Notes under the pieces: generated by a model | Told to the model about the DNA's origin: nothing | What the model saw: only the letters and a program-made list of their open reading frames with translations | Databases searched by the model: none | Position numbers and translations under genes: made by a program | Source of the DNA: Embleya scabrispora | GTDB lineage: Bacteria; Actinomycetota; Actinomycetes; Streptomycetales; Streptomycetaceae | DNA: 64,000 nt | Direction of reading: 5' to 3' | NCBI RefSeq assembly: GCF_002024165.1 | Contig: NZ_MWQN01000003.1 | Coordinates: 620,001-684,000 of the forward strand | Part shown: positions 8,232 to 16,753 of the stretch, piece after piece | Layout: every line of letters begins with the position of its first letter | Position numbering within the stretch: the stretch's first letter is position 1

Positions 8232-9406
8232 ACCGCCTCCAGGACGCGTCGGATCGCCTTGACCGCGGCGACCTGTTCCGCTTCCGGCAACTCCGGGGCC
8301 AGCGGCACACACAGCGTGCGGTCCAACCGGTCGCGGGTACGGGCGAATCCGTCGTGGCTGAGCATGAGCGAGCCCTCGGGGGCGAAATTCCACGGGAAGC
8401 CGTCGGCGTAGATCGAGCGGCGGCCGGTGAGTACCGGATGCTCCGGCAACAGGTATTTGTTCAGCGTCCAGTTGGCGATGCCCTCGGCGGTCAGCGCGGC
8501 CACGGCGGCGTCGCGCAGGGCGCGGTCGCGGCAGCGGAAGCGCAGGCTGACCTTCGCGTCGCCCGCCGCGCGCGGCCGTACCTCCAGGTCCGCACGGTCC
8601 GGCAGGTCCCGCATCGCGATGGCGTACATGCGCTCCAGCCCCTCGAGGAGCTCGTCGAGGTGGCGGAACTGCTGGCACTGGACCGCGGCGACCTGCTCGC
8701 CGGTGACGAAGTTCTCGCCGTAGTGGGCGTCTTCGTTCCAGGTGGGATAGCGCCCGGGCACCCGCGCCGAGCCGTGGTCGTGGTAGCGGCGCATCGCCGC
8801 CCAGGCCTGCTCGTCGTTGCTGATCACCAACCCGCCCTCGCCCGAGGTGAGGATCTTGTTGTGGTGGAAGCTGAAGGTCCCCGCGTAGCCCGCGGTCCCC
8901 ACCGAACGGCCGTCCGGGAAGCGGGCGCCGAGGGACTGGGCGCAGTCCTCGATGAGATACGGCACGCCCTCGGGCAGCGTGGCCACCGTGCCCTCCATGT
9001 GGGCCACGATCACCCGTTCGGCGTCGGCCGGCAGCAGCGTGGGGTCCAGCGACAACGAGTCGTCGGCGTCCACCAGTACCGGGATCAGCCCGCAGGACAA
9101 CACCGCGCCGGCCACCGCCACGAACGTGACGGCCGGCATGTACACCCGGTCCCCGATGCGCGGGCGGGTGGCGATCAGCGCGAGCCTCAGCGCCTCGGTG
9201 CAGTTGTGTACGGCCAACGTGTGGGCTGCGCCCAGGCGTTCGCAGGTGACCCGCTCCAACCGCGAGGCCATGCTCTCGGTCTCGGTCTGGTAGCGGAACA
9301 ACACCCGGTGGTCGATGACCTCCCGCAGCTCCGTCATGTCGGACCAGTCGAGCCAGTTCGCGCCGTAGGGCAGGAAGCGCTGTCCCAGTCGCTTGTCCAG
9401 GGTCAT
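8228..9406 (-). CDS. DegT/DnrJ/EryC1-family PLP enzyme (BlsH-like)
   Basis: 392 residues, fold-type I sugar aminotransferase family. PLP-contact residues are visible: HNCTEAL near residue 68, Asp154 in LIEDCAQSLGA, and the Schiff-base Lys184 in FSFHHNKILTSGEGG. With the lysine present it can form an internal aldimine; DegT enzymes that lost it act as dehydratases by a different route. In blasticidin-type clusters a DegT enzyme modifies the decarboxylated cytosyl sugar (amination/dehydration to the unsaturated amino sugar). ATG 9406 overlaps the aminomutase stop (ATGA). It follows the aminomutase as blsH follows blsG, which supports the assignment. Confidence 0.87.
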   Translation of the reverse strand: MTLDKRLGQRFLPYGANWLDWSDMTELREVIDHRVLFRYQTETESMASRLERVTCERLGAAHTLAVHNCTEALRLALIATRPRIGDRVYMPAVTFVAVAGAVLSCGLIPVLVDADDSLSLDPTLLPADAERVIVAHMEGTVATLPEGVPYLIEDCAQSLGARFPDGRSVGTAGYAGTFSFHHNKILTSGEGGLVISNDEQAWAAMRRYHDHGSARVPGRYPTWNEDAHYGENFVTGEQVAAVQCQQFRHLDELLEGLERMYAIAMRDLPDRADLEVRPRAAGDAKVSLRFRCRDRALRDAAVAALTAEGIANWTLNKYLLPEHPVLTGRRSIYADGFPWNFAPEGSLMLSHDGFARTRDRLDRTLCVPLAPELPEAEQVAAVKAIRRVLEAV

Positions 9407-10569
9407 TGCGCGTCCGCCTCCGTGATCGGGTACACCGCGTTGTCGACGAGCATTTCCTCGCCCTTGTGGTTGCGCAGGCGCAGGCCGTCGGGGGTGACGC
9501 TGAAGTAGGGTCGCGCGATGGGGATCTTGCCGAGGCGGGTGGTCAGCACGTACTGCGGCACCCCGAACCCGGTGATGTGGCCCTGGAGGCCCTCCATGAT
9601 CTCCCAGCCCTTGGCCACGGAGGTCATGAAGTGCGAGACGCCGGTGACGTTGTCGCAGTGGTACAGGTAGTACGGGCGGACCCGGATGCGCAGCAGTTCC
9701 GTCATCAGCGTGCGCATGGTCGCGACGTCGTCGTTGATCCCGCGCAGCAGCACGGTCTGGTTCCCGACCGGGATCCCGTGACGCAGCATGCGGTCCACCG
9801 CCGCGCTCGCCTCCGGGGTGATCTCCTTGGGGTGGTTGAAGTGGGTGTTGATCCACACCGGGTGATGGCGGGCCAGCATCTCGCACAGTTCGTCGGTGAT
9901 GCGCTGCGGCAACAACACCGGGAATCGACTGCCGATCCGGATGATCTCCACGGTCGGGATCGCCCGCAGTCCCGCGATGATCTCCTCGAGTTTGCCGTCC
10001 CGATAGGACAGCGGATCCCCGCCGGTCAGCAACACGTCCCGGATCTCCGGGTGATCGGCGATGTAGCGCAGATCCTCGTCGAAGGACTCGCCCTCGTCGT
10101 CGCGGAAGTAGGTGCCGTTGACGTCGGTGGTGTGGAACTTGCGCGTGCAGTGCCGGCAGTACACCGGGCACGCCTCGGTGACCAGCAGGATGACGCGGTC
10201 CGGATACTTGTGCACGACGCGGTTGGTCTTGCGGTAGTACGTGTCGCCGACGGGGTCGACCTCCGCGCCGGTGAACTCGACCAGTTCGCCGCCCGCGGGC
10301 ACGGCCTGTTGTCGCACGGGGCACAGCGGGTCGTCGGGATCCATCAGCGAGGCGTAGTAGGGCGTGACGCTCCAGCGATATCGCCCCGCCACCCCGGCGA
10401 TCGCCTGCTCCTCCTCGGGGCTGAGGTTGATCCACTGCCGGGCCTTGTCGACGTTGGTGATGCGTCGACGCATGTGCCAGTGCCAGTCGTTCCAGTCCGA
10501 GTCGGGGACATCGGGGCGCACGATCGTGGGGGCGGCCTGGGTGTCGGTGTCGAGGGGTGTGGTGGACAT
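9403..10569 (-). CDS. Radical-SAM, PLP-dependent 2,3-aminomutase (arginine 2,3-aminomutase, BlsG-like)
   Basis: 388 residues of the KamA family. The radical-SAM cluster motif is C134-x3-C138-x2-C141 (ACPVYCRHCTRK), followed by LLTGGDPLSY. The likely PLP lysine is Lys348 in TTRLGKIP. Lysine 2,3-aminomutase grips the substrate side-chain amine with two aspartates. The first is kept (Asp306 in YHCDNVTG), but the second, which precedes the glycine-rich PLP loop in true lysine enzymes, is replaced by Thr and the loop is shortened. That fits a substrate other than lysine, and arginine is favoured by the neighbouring BlsD-, BlsE- and BlsL-like genes. The product would be beta-arginine. It starts a coupled series aminomutase-DegT-ATP-grasp-MFS. 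Confidence 0.87.
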   Translation of the reverse strand: MSTTPLDTDTQAAPTIVRPDVPDSDWNDWHWHMRRRITNVDKARQWINLSPEEEQAIAGVAGRYRWSVTPYYASLMDPDDPLCPVRQQAVPAGGELVEFTGAEVDPVGDTYYRKTNRVVHKYPDRVILLVTEACPVYCRHCTRKFHTTDVNGTYFRDDEGESFDEDLRYIADHPEIRDVLLTGGDPLSYRDGKLEEIIAGLRAIPTVEIIRIGSRFPVLLPQRITDELCEMLARHHPVWINTHFNHPKEITPEASAAVDRMLRHGIPVGNQTVLLRGINDDVATMRTLMTELLRIRVRPYYLYHCDNVTGVSHFMTSVAKGWEIMEGLQGHITGFGVPQYVLTTRLGKIPIARPYFSVTPDGLRLRNHKGEEMLVDNAVYPITEADAQ

Positions 10570-10725
10570 GGCGGCTCCAGGGTTGACGGGCCTTCGGCGA
10601 CACGAGGCGTTCGGTCGGGGCGCGCGGGGCGGGACCCGGCCGGGTGGGGGGTGACGCGGGCGCTCAGCGGTGGCGGTACGGCCGGGTCGGCGCCCGATGG
10701 ACCGCCTCGCCGGGGGTCGGGCTGC

Positions 10726-11715
10726 TCACAGTGGTGCGAGCGCGAGTTGGCGCAGGGTGCGGGCGACGCGCTGGGCGCCGCGCAGATCGTCCGGTTCGGG
10801 ATCGAGGACATCCCACGGCACGGCGTCGTCGGACGATTCCCATACGGAGTCGTGCTCGGGATCGTCGACGAGCGGAATCGGGACCAACTGCCGCACTTGT
10901 GCGGCGAGATCGCGCTGGGCCGCGCCCAGGGCGGGCACGAACGCGAGCGGCGCCCGCCGGGCCCGGGCCAGGCCGACGGCGCCCAACGTCGGTGCGGCCA
11001 GGAACACTTCGGCCTCGGCGTGCAGCGTGTCCACGTCCACGTCGACCGCGCGACGCACCCGCACCCGCCGGTCGTCGCCGAGGCCCGCCAGCGCGGCCCG
11101 GATCGGCTCGAGCCGGGTATCGCAGACCACGTCGCACCGGCCGGTCCGGCGCAGCGCCGCGCGGACCAGCGCGGGCACCGTCTCGGCGGCGAAGGTGTCC
11201 GCCTCGGCGGCCGGCACGTTCCACGCCGACAACAGCAGCAGGGTTCCTTCGCGTTTCCGCCTGCGCGCCGTCCGGGCGGGCGCGAGCAGGCCGGTGGGGC
11301 GGGCGTCCGTGGCCCCGGGGACGGGGTCGGGGGCGGGGTCGGGCAACCATCCGGGTCGGTGGACCCGATGCAGCACACCGTCGAGGCGCGCGGGTGGGTC
11401 GCTCGGAGGCCGGTGGCCGGAGGTCAGATGTACCACCGGCACGCCGGACGCGCGCAGCCGTTCCGTGGCGCCCTCGTCGTCGCAGACCAACACCACGTGC
11501 GGCGGCGGCTCGTCGGGCGCCTCCAGGACCGGCCGCAGGTCGCCGAGGTGGGCGGCGATCCGGCGCCGGGCGAGCAGCGAGTCCAGGTGCTCGTCGCGGG
11601 AGACCAGGAGGATCCGCCGCCCGGACTCGGCGGGTGGTGGCGCGGAGCCCGGTCCGGGATCCTCGGCGGCCGTCCGTCGGGCGTCGGCCCCTTCCCGGGG
11701 AGTCAGTACTGCCAT
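10726..11715 (-). CDS. CGA-synthase-related protein of unknown function (BlsF position)
   Basis: 329 residues. No confident family assignment. RRILLVSRDEHLDSLLARRR and PHVVLVCDDEGATERLRASG look like Rossmann-type strands of a GT-B glycosyltransferase, and the protein may be a degenerate relative of the CGA synthase two genes upstream. The central part (residues about 120-160) is a Pro/Arg-rich linker. ATG 11715 overlaps the radical-SAM stop by 13 bases, so it is translationally coupled. Its place between the decarboxylase-like and aminomutase genes matches blsF in the blasticidin order D-E-F-G-H. It could be a non-catalytic partner of the glycosyltransferase. A 156-base gap follows before the aminomutase. 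Confidence 0.6.
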   Translation of the reverse strand: MAVLTPREGADARRTAAEDPGPGSAPPPAESGRRILLVSRDEHLDSLLARRRIAAHLGDLRPVLEAPDEPPPHVVLVCDDEGATERLRASGVPVVHLTSGHRPPSDPPARLDGVLHRVHRPGWLPDPAPDPVPGATDARPTGLLAPARTARRRKREGTLLLLSAWNVPAAEADTFAAETVPALVRAALRRTGRCDVVCDTRLEPIRAALAGLGDDRRVRVRRAVDVDVDTLHAEAEVFLAAPTLGAVGLARARRAPLAFVPALGAAQRDLAAQVRQLVPIPLVDDPEHDSVWESSDDAVPWDVLDPEPDDLRGAQRVARTLRQLALAPL

Positions 11716-12692
11716 GCCGTCACCGACCCGAGCCGGGCGACGTCGTCGCTGTAGCCGGCCGCCGTGGTGGAACAGCCGTTGCACACCAGGGGCCCGTGTT
11801 CACGGTAGAAGTCGGCATGCGCGCGGAACGCCGGTGTGTCCAGGTCGATCACACCCGCCTCGCGCAGCGGCGCGCCGCCCGGCCCGTCGTCGCCTTCGCG
11901 GTGCGGGATGCAACTGCACGCGTACATCCGTCCGTACTTGCCGTCGATGTAGATGACGTCGTCGGCGACGTGGCACTGCGGCAGCGACGCGCGGGGGGTG
12001 ACGGATTCGGTGAAGTAGGCTTCCTGTTCCGCCGGTTCGTCCCCGTAGAAACGTTTGCCCATCGGCACGAGCAGCACGTTCGGGTCCGCGTCGTAGACGC
12101 GGCCGCAGACGCGGCGCACGTCGTCGGGGTCGGGGTAGGTGATGCTGCGGTCCAGTTTCAGCGCGGACAGTTCCCACTGGCGCACTCCGGCGGACGTCAA
12201 CACCTGCTGGAGCTGCGGCATTTCGGAGTAGTTGTGCGGTCCGACGACGGTGTTGACCCGGGGCAGGACGCCGAGGTCGGCGGCGGCGCGCAGTCCGCGC
12301 AGCCCGCTGTCGAACATGCCGGGCGAACGGCGGTAGACGTCGTGGGTGGCCGCGGACGCCCCGTCGAGGCTGACGATCACCTGGGCCAGGCCCGCCTCGG
12401 CCAGCGGCTCGGCCATCCTGGGCAGCATCGAGCCGTTGGTGATCAGGGACATCTTCATGCCGGCCGCCGTGCCCGAGCGCACCAGGTCCACCACGTCCGG
12501 ATGCATGAGCGGTTCGCCGCCGGTGAAGCGCACGTAGGCCACGCCGGCCGCGCGGGCTTTCGGCAGCAGGTCGGCGAAGTCCTCGCGGGAAAAACGAAAT
12601 GTGTCGCGCGACAAGGCGAAGTCGCACATGAAACAGTCGGCGTTGCAGGCTTCGAGAATCCGGACGAACAGATAACGATGACGCTCACGCAC
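11703..12692 (-). CDS. Radical-SAM enzyme, cytosylglucuronate decarboxylase (BlsE)-like
   Basis: 329 residues from GTG 12692 (AAGGGG upstream); an ATG at 12731 in the same frame would add 13 Pro-rich residues. The 4Fe-4S motif is C16-x3-C20-x2-C23 (EACNADCFMCDF), then FTGGEPL and ITNGS as in SPASM-type radical-SAM proteins. Later cysteines (LPQCHV, YACSCIPH, LVCNGC) suggest an auxiliary cluster. In blasticidin S biosynthesis the radical-SAM enzyme BlsE decarboxylates cytosylglucuronic acid at C5 of the sugar. Its position directly after a CGA-synthase-like gene supports that role, although family members with other substrates exist. Confidence 0.8.
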   Translation of the reverse strand: MRERHRYLFVRILEACNADCFMCDFALSRDTFRFSREDFADLLPKARAAGVAYVRFTGGEPLMHPDVVDLVRSGTAAGMKMSLITNGSMLPRMAEPLAEAGLAQVIVSLDGASAATHDVYRRSPGMFDSGLRGLRAAADLGVLPRVNTVVGPHNYSEMPQLQQVLTSAGVRQWELSALKLDRSITYPDPDDVRRVCGRVYDADPNVLLVPMGKRFYGDEPAEQEAYFTESVTPRASLPQCHVADDVIYIDGKYGRMYACSCIPHREGDDGPGGAPLREAGVIDLDTPAFRAHADFYREHGPLVCNGCSTTAAGYSDDVARLGSVTAWQY

Positions 12693-12770
12693 GGGGGACC
12701 CCTTCGGGCCGGTCGGAGGCGGGGCGGGCATGGGTGTGGCGGTGGTGCGACGGTCGAGGGTGTGTGGCGG

Positions 12771-13979
12771 TCAGGCGGCCCGGGGTACGCCCGGCAGCAG
12801 CGCGAGCAGGGCGTCGGCCACGTCCGCGGCCCCGTCGACACCGACGGTCGCGGTCAGCGCGCCCCAGTCGCGGGTCTCGGCGGCGGCGGCGCGCAGCGCG
12901 GTCAGGATGTCGTCGCGCAGCACGACGGCCGTGCTCCGGCCCGCCGTGTCCGCCGCCGCGGCGATTCCGGCGTAGATGCGTTCCAGGGCGTGGTCCTCGC
13001 CGCGGGTGCGCAGCGACAGCGCCTCCTCCTCGGCGAACACCGCTTTGGGCCAGGCGATTCGGGTCTGCGTACCGATCGCGCGGCTGTGGAAACGCCCGTT
13101 GAAGATCTGGCTGAGGTTCTGCGGCGGCAGGCACAGGGTGGGGACGTGCTGCCGGCCGGCCTCGAGGAGGGTGGTCAGGCCCGGGGAGGTCAGCAGCACG
13201 TCGCAGCCGGCGAGCCGGTCCAGGAACTCGCCGTGTGCGAGCGCCCCCGTGGTCACGTGTGGCGGGGTGATCGACGCGTCGACGAGGCGCCCGGCGAGGT
13301 CGGCGGGCAGGTTGCCGGCGAGGTGTACCTCGTGTACCCCGTGGGCGGCGAGCGCTTCCAGGACGGCGGGAACGACGATGCGCGGGTAGGCCGTCCAGTC
13401 GGCGAGCGCGGGTGCGCGCAGGCCGCCGAGGCTGACCAGGGCGGTGCGGTGGGGACCGGCGACGGGGGCTGCGCGCCCGGAGCGGGCCGGGGTGCCGACG
13501 ACGGCGCCCACCCAGCGCAGCGCTCGCACGGATGCCAGCACGTCCCGGCATTCGGGGGGCAGTTCGACGCACTTTTGCGCGCAGTAGACCGTCGCGTCCA
13601 GGGGCAGCGCCGCCCGGTCCCCCTCGCCCCACATGAACGGCAGGCTGTCCACGAAGACGGTGGGGACGCCGGCCGCCTCCGTCGCCTTCGCGACGGCACC
13701 GTCCAGGACGACGACCGCGGCCACCGCCGCCTCCGCGCCGGCGACGGCGGCGACGGCCTCGCGCAGGTCCTCGGCGTCGTTCGGCAGGTCGTACCAGCGC
13801 TCGATGGCGTGTTCGGACAACACGGGCCGACCGAGCCCGGAGGCCACGCCGACGAATCGCAGGGGCACGGCCGAGCGTTGGCCCAGGGCCGCCAGGATCG
13901 CGCCGAGTTTCCCCGAGCTGCCCCAGCCGAATTCCGCTCCGGAGACGATTACGGTTCGTGTGCTGGAATCAGTGCGCAA
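12771..13979 (-). CDS. Glycosyltransferase, cytosylglucuronate synthase (BlsD/MilC)-like
   Basis: 402 residues, GT-B fold. The N-terminus VIVSGAEFGWGSSGKLGAIL suits an acceptor-binding Rossmann domain, and LLTSPGLTTLLEAGRQHVPTLCLPPQN is the donor-sugar (nucleotide-sugar) region common to MurG-like transferases. CGA synthases join UDP-glucuronic acid to cytosine in the first committed step of blasticidin- and mildiomycin-type nucleosides. No ATG is suitable; the best start is TTG 13979, with GAGACGG upstream. It is the first gene of the minus-strand cluster, behind an AT-rich promoter region. Assignment relies on resemblance plus the flanking radical-SAM, aminomutase and DegT genes. Confidence 0.75.
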   Translation of the reverse strand: MRTDSSTRTVIVSGAEFGWGSSGKLGAILAALGQRSAVPLRFVGVASGLGRPVLSEHAIERWYDLPNDAEDLREAVAAVAGAEAAVAAVVVLDGAVAKATEAAGVPTVFVDSLPFMWGEGDRAALPLDATVYCAQKCVELPPECRDVLASVRALRWVGAVVGTPARSGRAAPVAGPHRTALVSLGGLRAPALADWTAYPRIVVPAVLEALAAHGVHEVHLAGNLPADLAGRLVDASITPPHVTTGALAHGEFLDRLAGCDVLLTSPGLTTLLEAGRQHVPTLCLPPQNLSQIFNGRFHSRAIGTQTRIAWPKAVFAEEEALSLRTRGEDHALERIYAGIAAAADTAGRSTAVVLRDDILTALRAAAAETRDWGALTATVGVDGAADVADALLALLPGVPRAA

Positions 13980-14021
13980 TTGAATCCGTCTCGACTTCCC
14001 GGTCGGCGGCTTGGCGACATA

Positions 14022-14051
14022 AATCTAGGTCGCCGCCCCGGAGCCATGCAA
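14022..14051 (-). promoter_or_regulatory. Candidate promoter of the nucleoside-type cluster
   Basis: On the minus strand TTGCAT (14051-14046) and TAGATT (14027-14022) are separated by 18 bases, about 40 bases before the TTG start at 13979. The flank 14040-14150 is clearly AT-richer than the window. An inverted repeat GGCGAC/GTCGCC (14014-14034) overlaps the -10 region and could be an operator. This is prediction by eye. Confidence 0.45.
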
Positions 14052-14158
14052 CCGGTTAGTAGATATTCACCCGTATGCACGAATGATATTTCTATCCGAA
14101 TTCAATGAGCCGGGAATACGGAGCGCTTATATGAGAATCGGCATCGCTACAGGCACCA

Positions 14159-14407
14159 CTACACCGAGAGCGGGACCGGGTGGACTTCGTCCGCCGGGTG
14201 ACCTGCACGTTCGTGGACGCGTTGTACCGCGTCGGCCGTGGGGGCTTCGGACAGGCAGTACACCGTGCCGGACTCCGGGTCGGCCCATGCCTGCTTGAAG
14301 TGCACGCCCTCCTCTGCCTCGATCGCCAGGTCGGCCTGGTGGGCCGCTGCCAGTTGTTCGTCGGTGATGCCGGTCATGCCGGTGTGGACGTCCATGAAAG
14401 TCGCCAT
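14159..14407 (-). CDS. Small DUF4242 protein (SCO4226-type nickel-binding family)
   Basis: 82 residues beginning MATFMDVHTGMTGITDEQL, the typical start of the DUF4242/SCO4226 family. These are ferredoxin-like small cytoplasmic proteins, and one Streptomyces member binds nickel. The start ATG 14407 has AGGAGG about 10 bases upstream; an in-frame ATG further up would add a low-complexity leader without a good ribosome site. One cysteine is visible (TVYCLSEAP). It is probably monocistronic. The stop at 14159 lies about 110 bases from the cluster promoter, so it reads toward but not into the cluster. Physiological role unknown. Confidence 0.8.
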   Translation of the reverse strand: MATFMDVHTGMTGITDEQLAAAHQADLAIEAEEGVHFKQAWADPESGTVYCLSEAPTADAVQRVHERAGHPADEVHPVPLSV

Positions 14408-14617
14408 CGCCGCACGCCTCCTCGCCTTTCGGTACGGCCCCGAGTGCTCGGTTTCTTCCATGCTCCACCCATGTCCGGACCGGTGCCCTCCGGCGGGGCC
14501 TTCGGACACGTGAATCGACGTGTGGGGCAGGTGGGAATCGCGAGGTGGGCGCGTGTAAAGGAAAGGCGTGAAGTGGGTGTGCCGGGTGGGGGCGTGCGGC
14601 GAACGGCCTCGGGGTGG

Positions 14618-15115
14618 CTACGCGACCCGGGTGGAGGTGGGTTCGTCGTCGGGCAGGTGGATGTCGTCCACGGCCACGTTCACCTCGACGACTTCCAGGC
14701 CGGTCATGCGCTCGACCGTGGCGATGACGTTCCGGCGTACCGCCTGACCCAGTTCGGCGATCGGGACGCCGTACTCCACCACGAGGTTCAGGTCGAGGGC
14801 ACACTGCCGCTCGCCGACCTCCACGCTCACCCCGTGCGCCACGTTCGGCCGACCGCCCGGTACCCGCTGCCGCACCGCGTCCAGGGCTCGCGCCACCGAG
14901 CCGCCCAGGGCGTGCACACCCTCGATCTCCCGGGCGGCCACACCGGTGATCTTCGCGATCACGCCGTCGGCGATCGCGGTGCGGCCACGCGTTCCGGCGG
15001 CCGTCGGCTCCACCGTTTGCGGCGAGCGATCCGGCCCGCTCGGCGCGAGTCGCGCGCCGCCGGCGAGCTCCGGCACCAACGCCGGCGTGTCCGTCACATT
15101 CTTCGACTCAGGCAT
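14618..15115 (-). CDS. Asp23/Gls24-family envelope stress protein
   Basis: 165 residues from ATG 15115 (a GTG just before it is less likely). The Asp23/Gls24 domain spans about residues 45-155: GRTAIADGVIAKITGVAAREIEG, then HGVSVEVGERQCALDLNLVVEYG, and IATVERMTGLEVVEVNVAVDDI. In Gram-positives these proteins associate with the membrane through small partner proteins and respond to alkaline or envelope stress. Streptomyces usually carries several copies in an operon with a partner such as AmaP; no partner is adjacent here, so this is a solitary copy. The N-terminal 40 residues are unstructured and variable. Confidence 0.85.
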   Translation of the reverse strand: MPESKNVTDTPALVPELAGGARLAPSGPDRSPQTVEPTAAGTRGRTAIADGVIAKITGVAAREIEGVHALGGSVARALDAVRQRVPGGRPNVAHGVSVEVGERQCALDLNLVVEYGVPIAELGQAVRRNVIATVERMTGLEVVEVNVAVDDIHLPDDEPTSTRVA

Positions 15116-15250
15116 CACACGCGACCCTTCTTCGGCTACGGCCAGGGCTACGGCTGCGGTTCGGACTTCGGTTCGTGCCCGCCGCTCACAGACTCCGTGA
15201 CCGCCCGTCTGCCCGGCCGGAGCACACTCATTCCTGCCGGCGGGCGGAGC

Positions 15251-16552
15251 CTACCCGGCCACCCACGGCACGCTGCCCGTGTTCCCCGTACGGCCGTTCT
15301 CGGTGCAGTGCGCGGGCGGCGTGGCGCCGTACACGTACTGGATGAAGTCGCGCAGGTCGTTGCGCCAGTAGTCCCAGGCGTGTTCGCCGGGGCCGGTGCA
15401 GTAGCGCGGTGTGAACGACGTACCGATGACCGCGCGCAGTTGGTCGTTCCACGTCTTGATGTCCGACTCCCCCTGCCCACTGGGCAGCCCCTGACCGTTC
15501 GCACCCCCGGAGTACATCGCGAACTTGCCGGAACCGCCCGCGTAGTCCGCGTACTTGCCCGCCGCGGCCATACCCACCGGGGTGATCGCCGGCCAGTTCG
15601 CCTGGGGTCCGTAGACGGCCTCGGTCCGCTCCACCGGAGTGCCGAACACCCGGTAGTTCGGGTCGATCAGCCCGTTCCAGGAGGTCGCCGCGCCATAGCC
15701 GAGCATCGAGTCGGCCACCCGGTTCAACGCCCGGTCGTCGGCGAGCGTGGTTCCGCCCGAAAAGGCCCCCACGGCCGAGAACCGGTCCCGCAGGTCGGCG
15801 GCGTAGCGCAACGCGCCGAGGCCGCCCATCGACACACCCGCGATCGCGCGTCCCGAACGGTTGTCGATCGTGTTGAAGTTCGCGTCGATCCAGGGCACCA
15901 ACTGCCGCATGTGGAACGTCTCCCACATCGGTGCGAAGTTGCCCTGGGTGTGTCCGGCCCAGTCGGTGTACCAACCGGCCTTGCCGCCCTCGGGCATGAC
16001 CACGATGCCCTTGAACGTCCGCCGGTCGATCGTGTTCAGCACGTCGCCCGCGTTCGACTCGGACCACTGCCGGTAGTCGCCGAACCCGCCGTGCAGCAGG
16101 TACAACACCGGATACGCCTTGGCGGGATCGGTCGCGTAGTCGTCCGGCAGCCAGATCCGCACCTTGACCGGCACGGTGACGGGGTCGATCGAAGGCGTCC
16201 CGCCGCGCGCCTGCATGATCGCCGAGGTGGTCATCGTGGCGTCGTACATTTTGCGGTCGTCGAGCAGGTTCGAGTTCGTCCACTGGGTGAGCGTGATGCC
16301 GTGCGAGTTCGCCGCCGGCAGCGGCGGCGCGGGCGGCGGCGGAAACGCCTGCGCCTGGGTCGGCACGCCCACCACGGCCGCGATCAACGCCGCCGCGACC
16401 GCGCACACCATCGCCGCGCGGCGCACGCGACGGCGGGTGCGCCCCGGTGCGCGGGGCTCGCCCCGGCTCCCGCCCCGCCCCGGTGCGTGCGTTCCGTCCG
16501 TTCCGCCCTTGCCGTTCGTTCCGCCCTTGCCGTCTGTGCCGTCCACGAACAC
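15251..16552 (-). CDS. Secreted esterase, antigen 85/esterase D-like alpha/beta hydrolase
   Basis: About 433 residues from GTG 16552 (GAGGAA nine bases upstream). The N-terminus holds a short Gly/Thr/Asp-rich repeat (GTDGKGGTNGKGG), an Arg-rich stretch and a long hydrophobic signal segment (MVCAVAAALIAAVVGVPTQAQA); ATG inside this segment is an alternative start. The mature part has the nucleophile motif AGVSMGGLG, an oxyanion region YLLHGGFGDYRQW and a late GEHAWDYW containing the catalytic His. This matches secreted actinobacterial esterases related to mycolyltransferases; since streptomycetes lack mycolates, an ester or acyl-sugar substrate is more likely. It is divergent from the Nudix gene across 201 bases. 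Confidence 0.85.
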   Translation of the reverse strand: MFVDGTDGKGGTNGKGGTDGTHAPGRGGSRGEPRAPGRTRRRVRRAAMVCAVAAALIAAVVGVPTQAQAFPPPPAPPLPAANSHGITLTQWTNSNLLDDRKMYDATMTTSAIMQARGGTPSIDPVTVPVKVRIWLPDDYATDPAKAYPVLYLLHGGFGDYRQWSESNAGDVLNTIDRRTFKGIVVMPEGGKAGWYTDWAGHTQGNFAPMWETFHMRQLVPWIDANFNTIDNRSGRAIAGVSMGGLGALRYAADLRDRFSAVGAFSGGTTLADDRALNRVADSMLGYGAATSWNGLIDPNYRVFGTPVERTEAVYGPQANWPAITPVGMAAAGKYADYAGGSGKFAMYSGGANGQGLPSGQGESDIKTWNDQLRAVIGTSFTPRYCTGPGEHAWDYWRNDLRDFIQYVYGATPPAHCTENGRTGNTGSVPWVAG

Positions 16553-16753
16553 CCCCGACGGTTCCTCGCCGTATCGATGTGCCCCCACGCGGGCCCGACC
16601 TGGCGCAACCCTGGCCGACCCGGGACCGTCTGTCCTCCCGCACACGGTGGACATCGCGGGTAAACCTGCGCGGTAGCCCTGGACCCGACCTGCACCGACC
16701 GCGGTACGACCTCGCCACCCACGCCGCCCGACCCGGATGACAGAATTCGGTAC

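Noticed and set aside
5641-8310. A continuous 889-residue frame suggesting an N-terminally extended MFS protein
   Set aside because: The extension is the antiframe shadow of the ATP-grasp gene on the same strand; composition is Arg/Ala/Gly-rich and shows no domain.
10644-14108. An 1154-residue open frame on the plus strand opposite the nucleoside-type cluster
   Set aside because: It is the antisense of three well-supported minus-strand genes, a common artefact of third-position GC in this genome.
14083-14298. Small plus-strand frame of 71 residues in the cluster promoter region
   Set aside because: No ribosome site, no recognisable domain, and it overlaps the well-supported DUF4242 gene.
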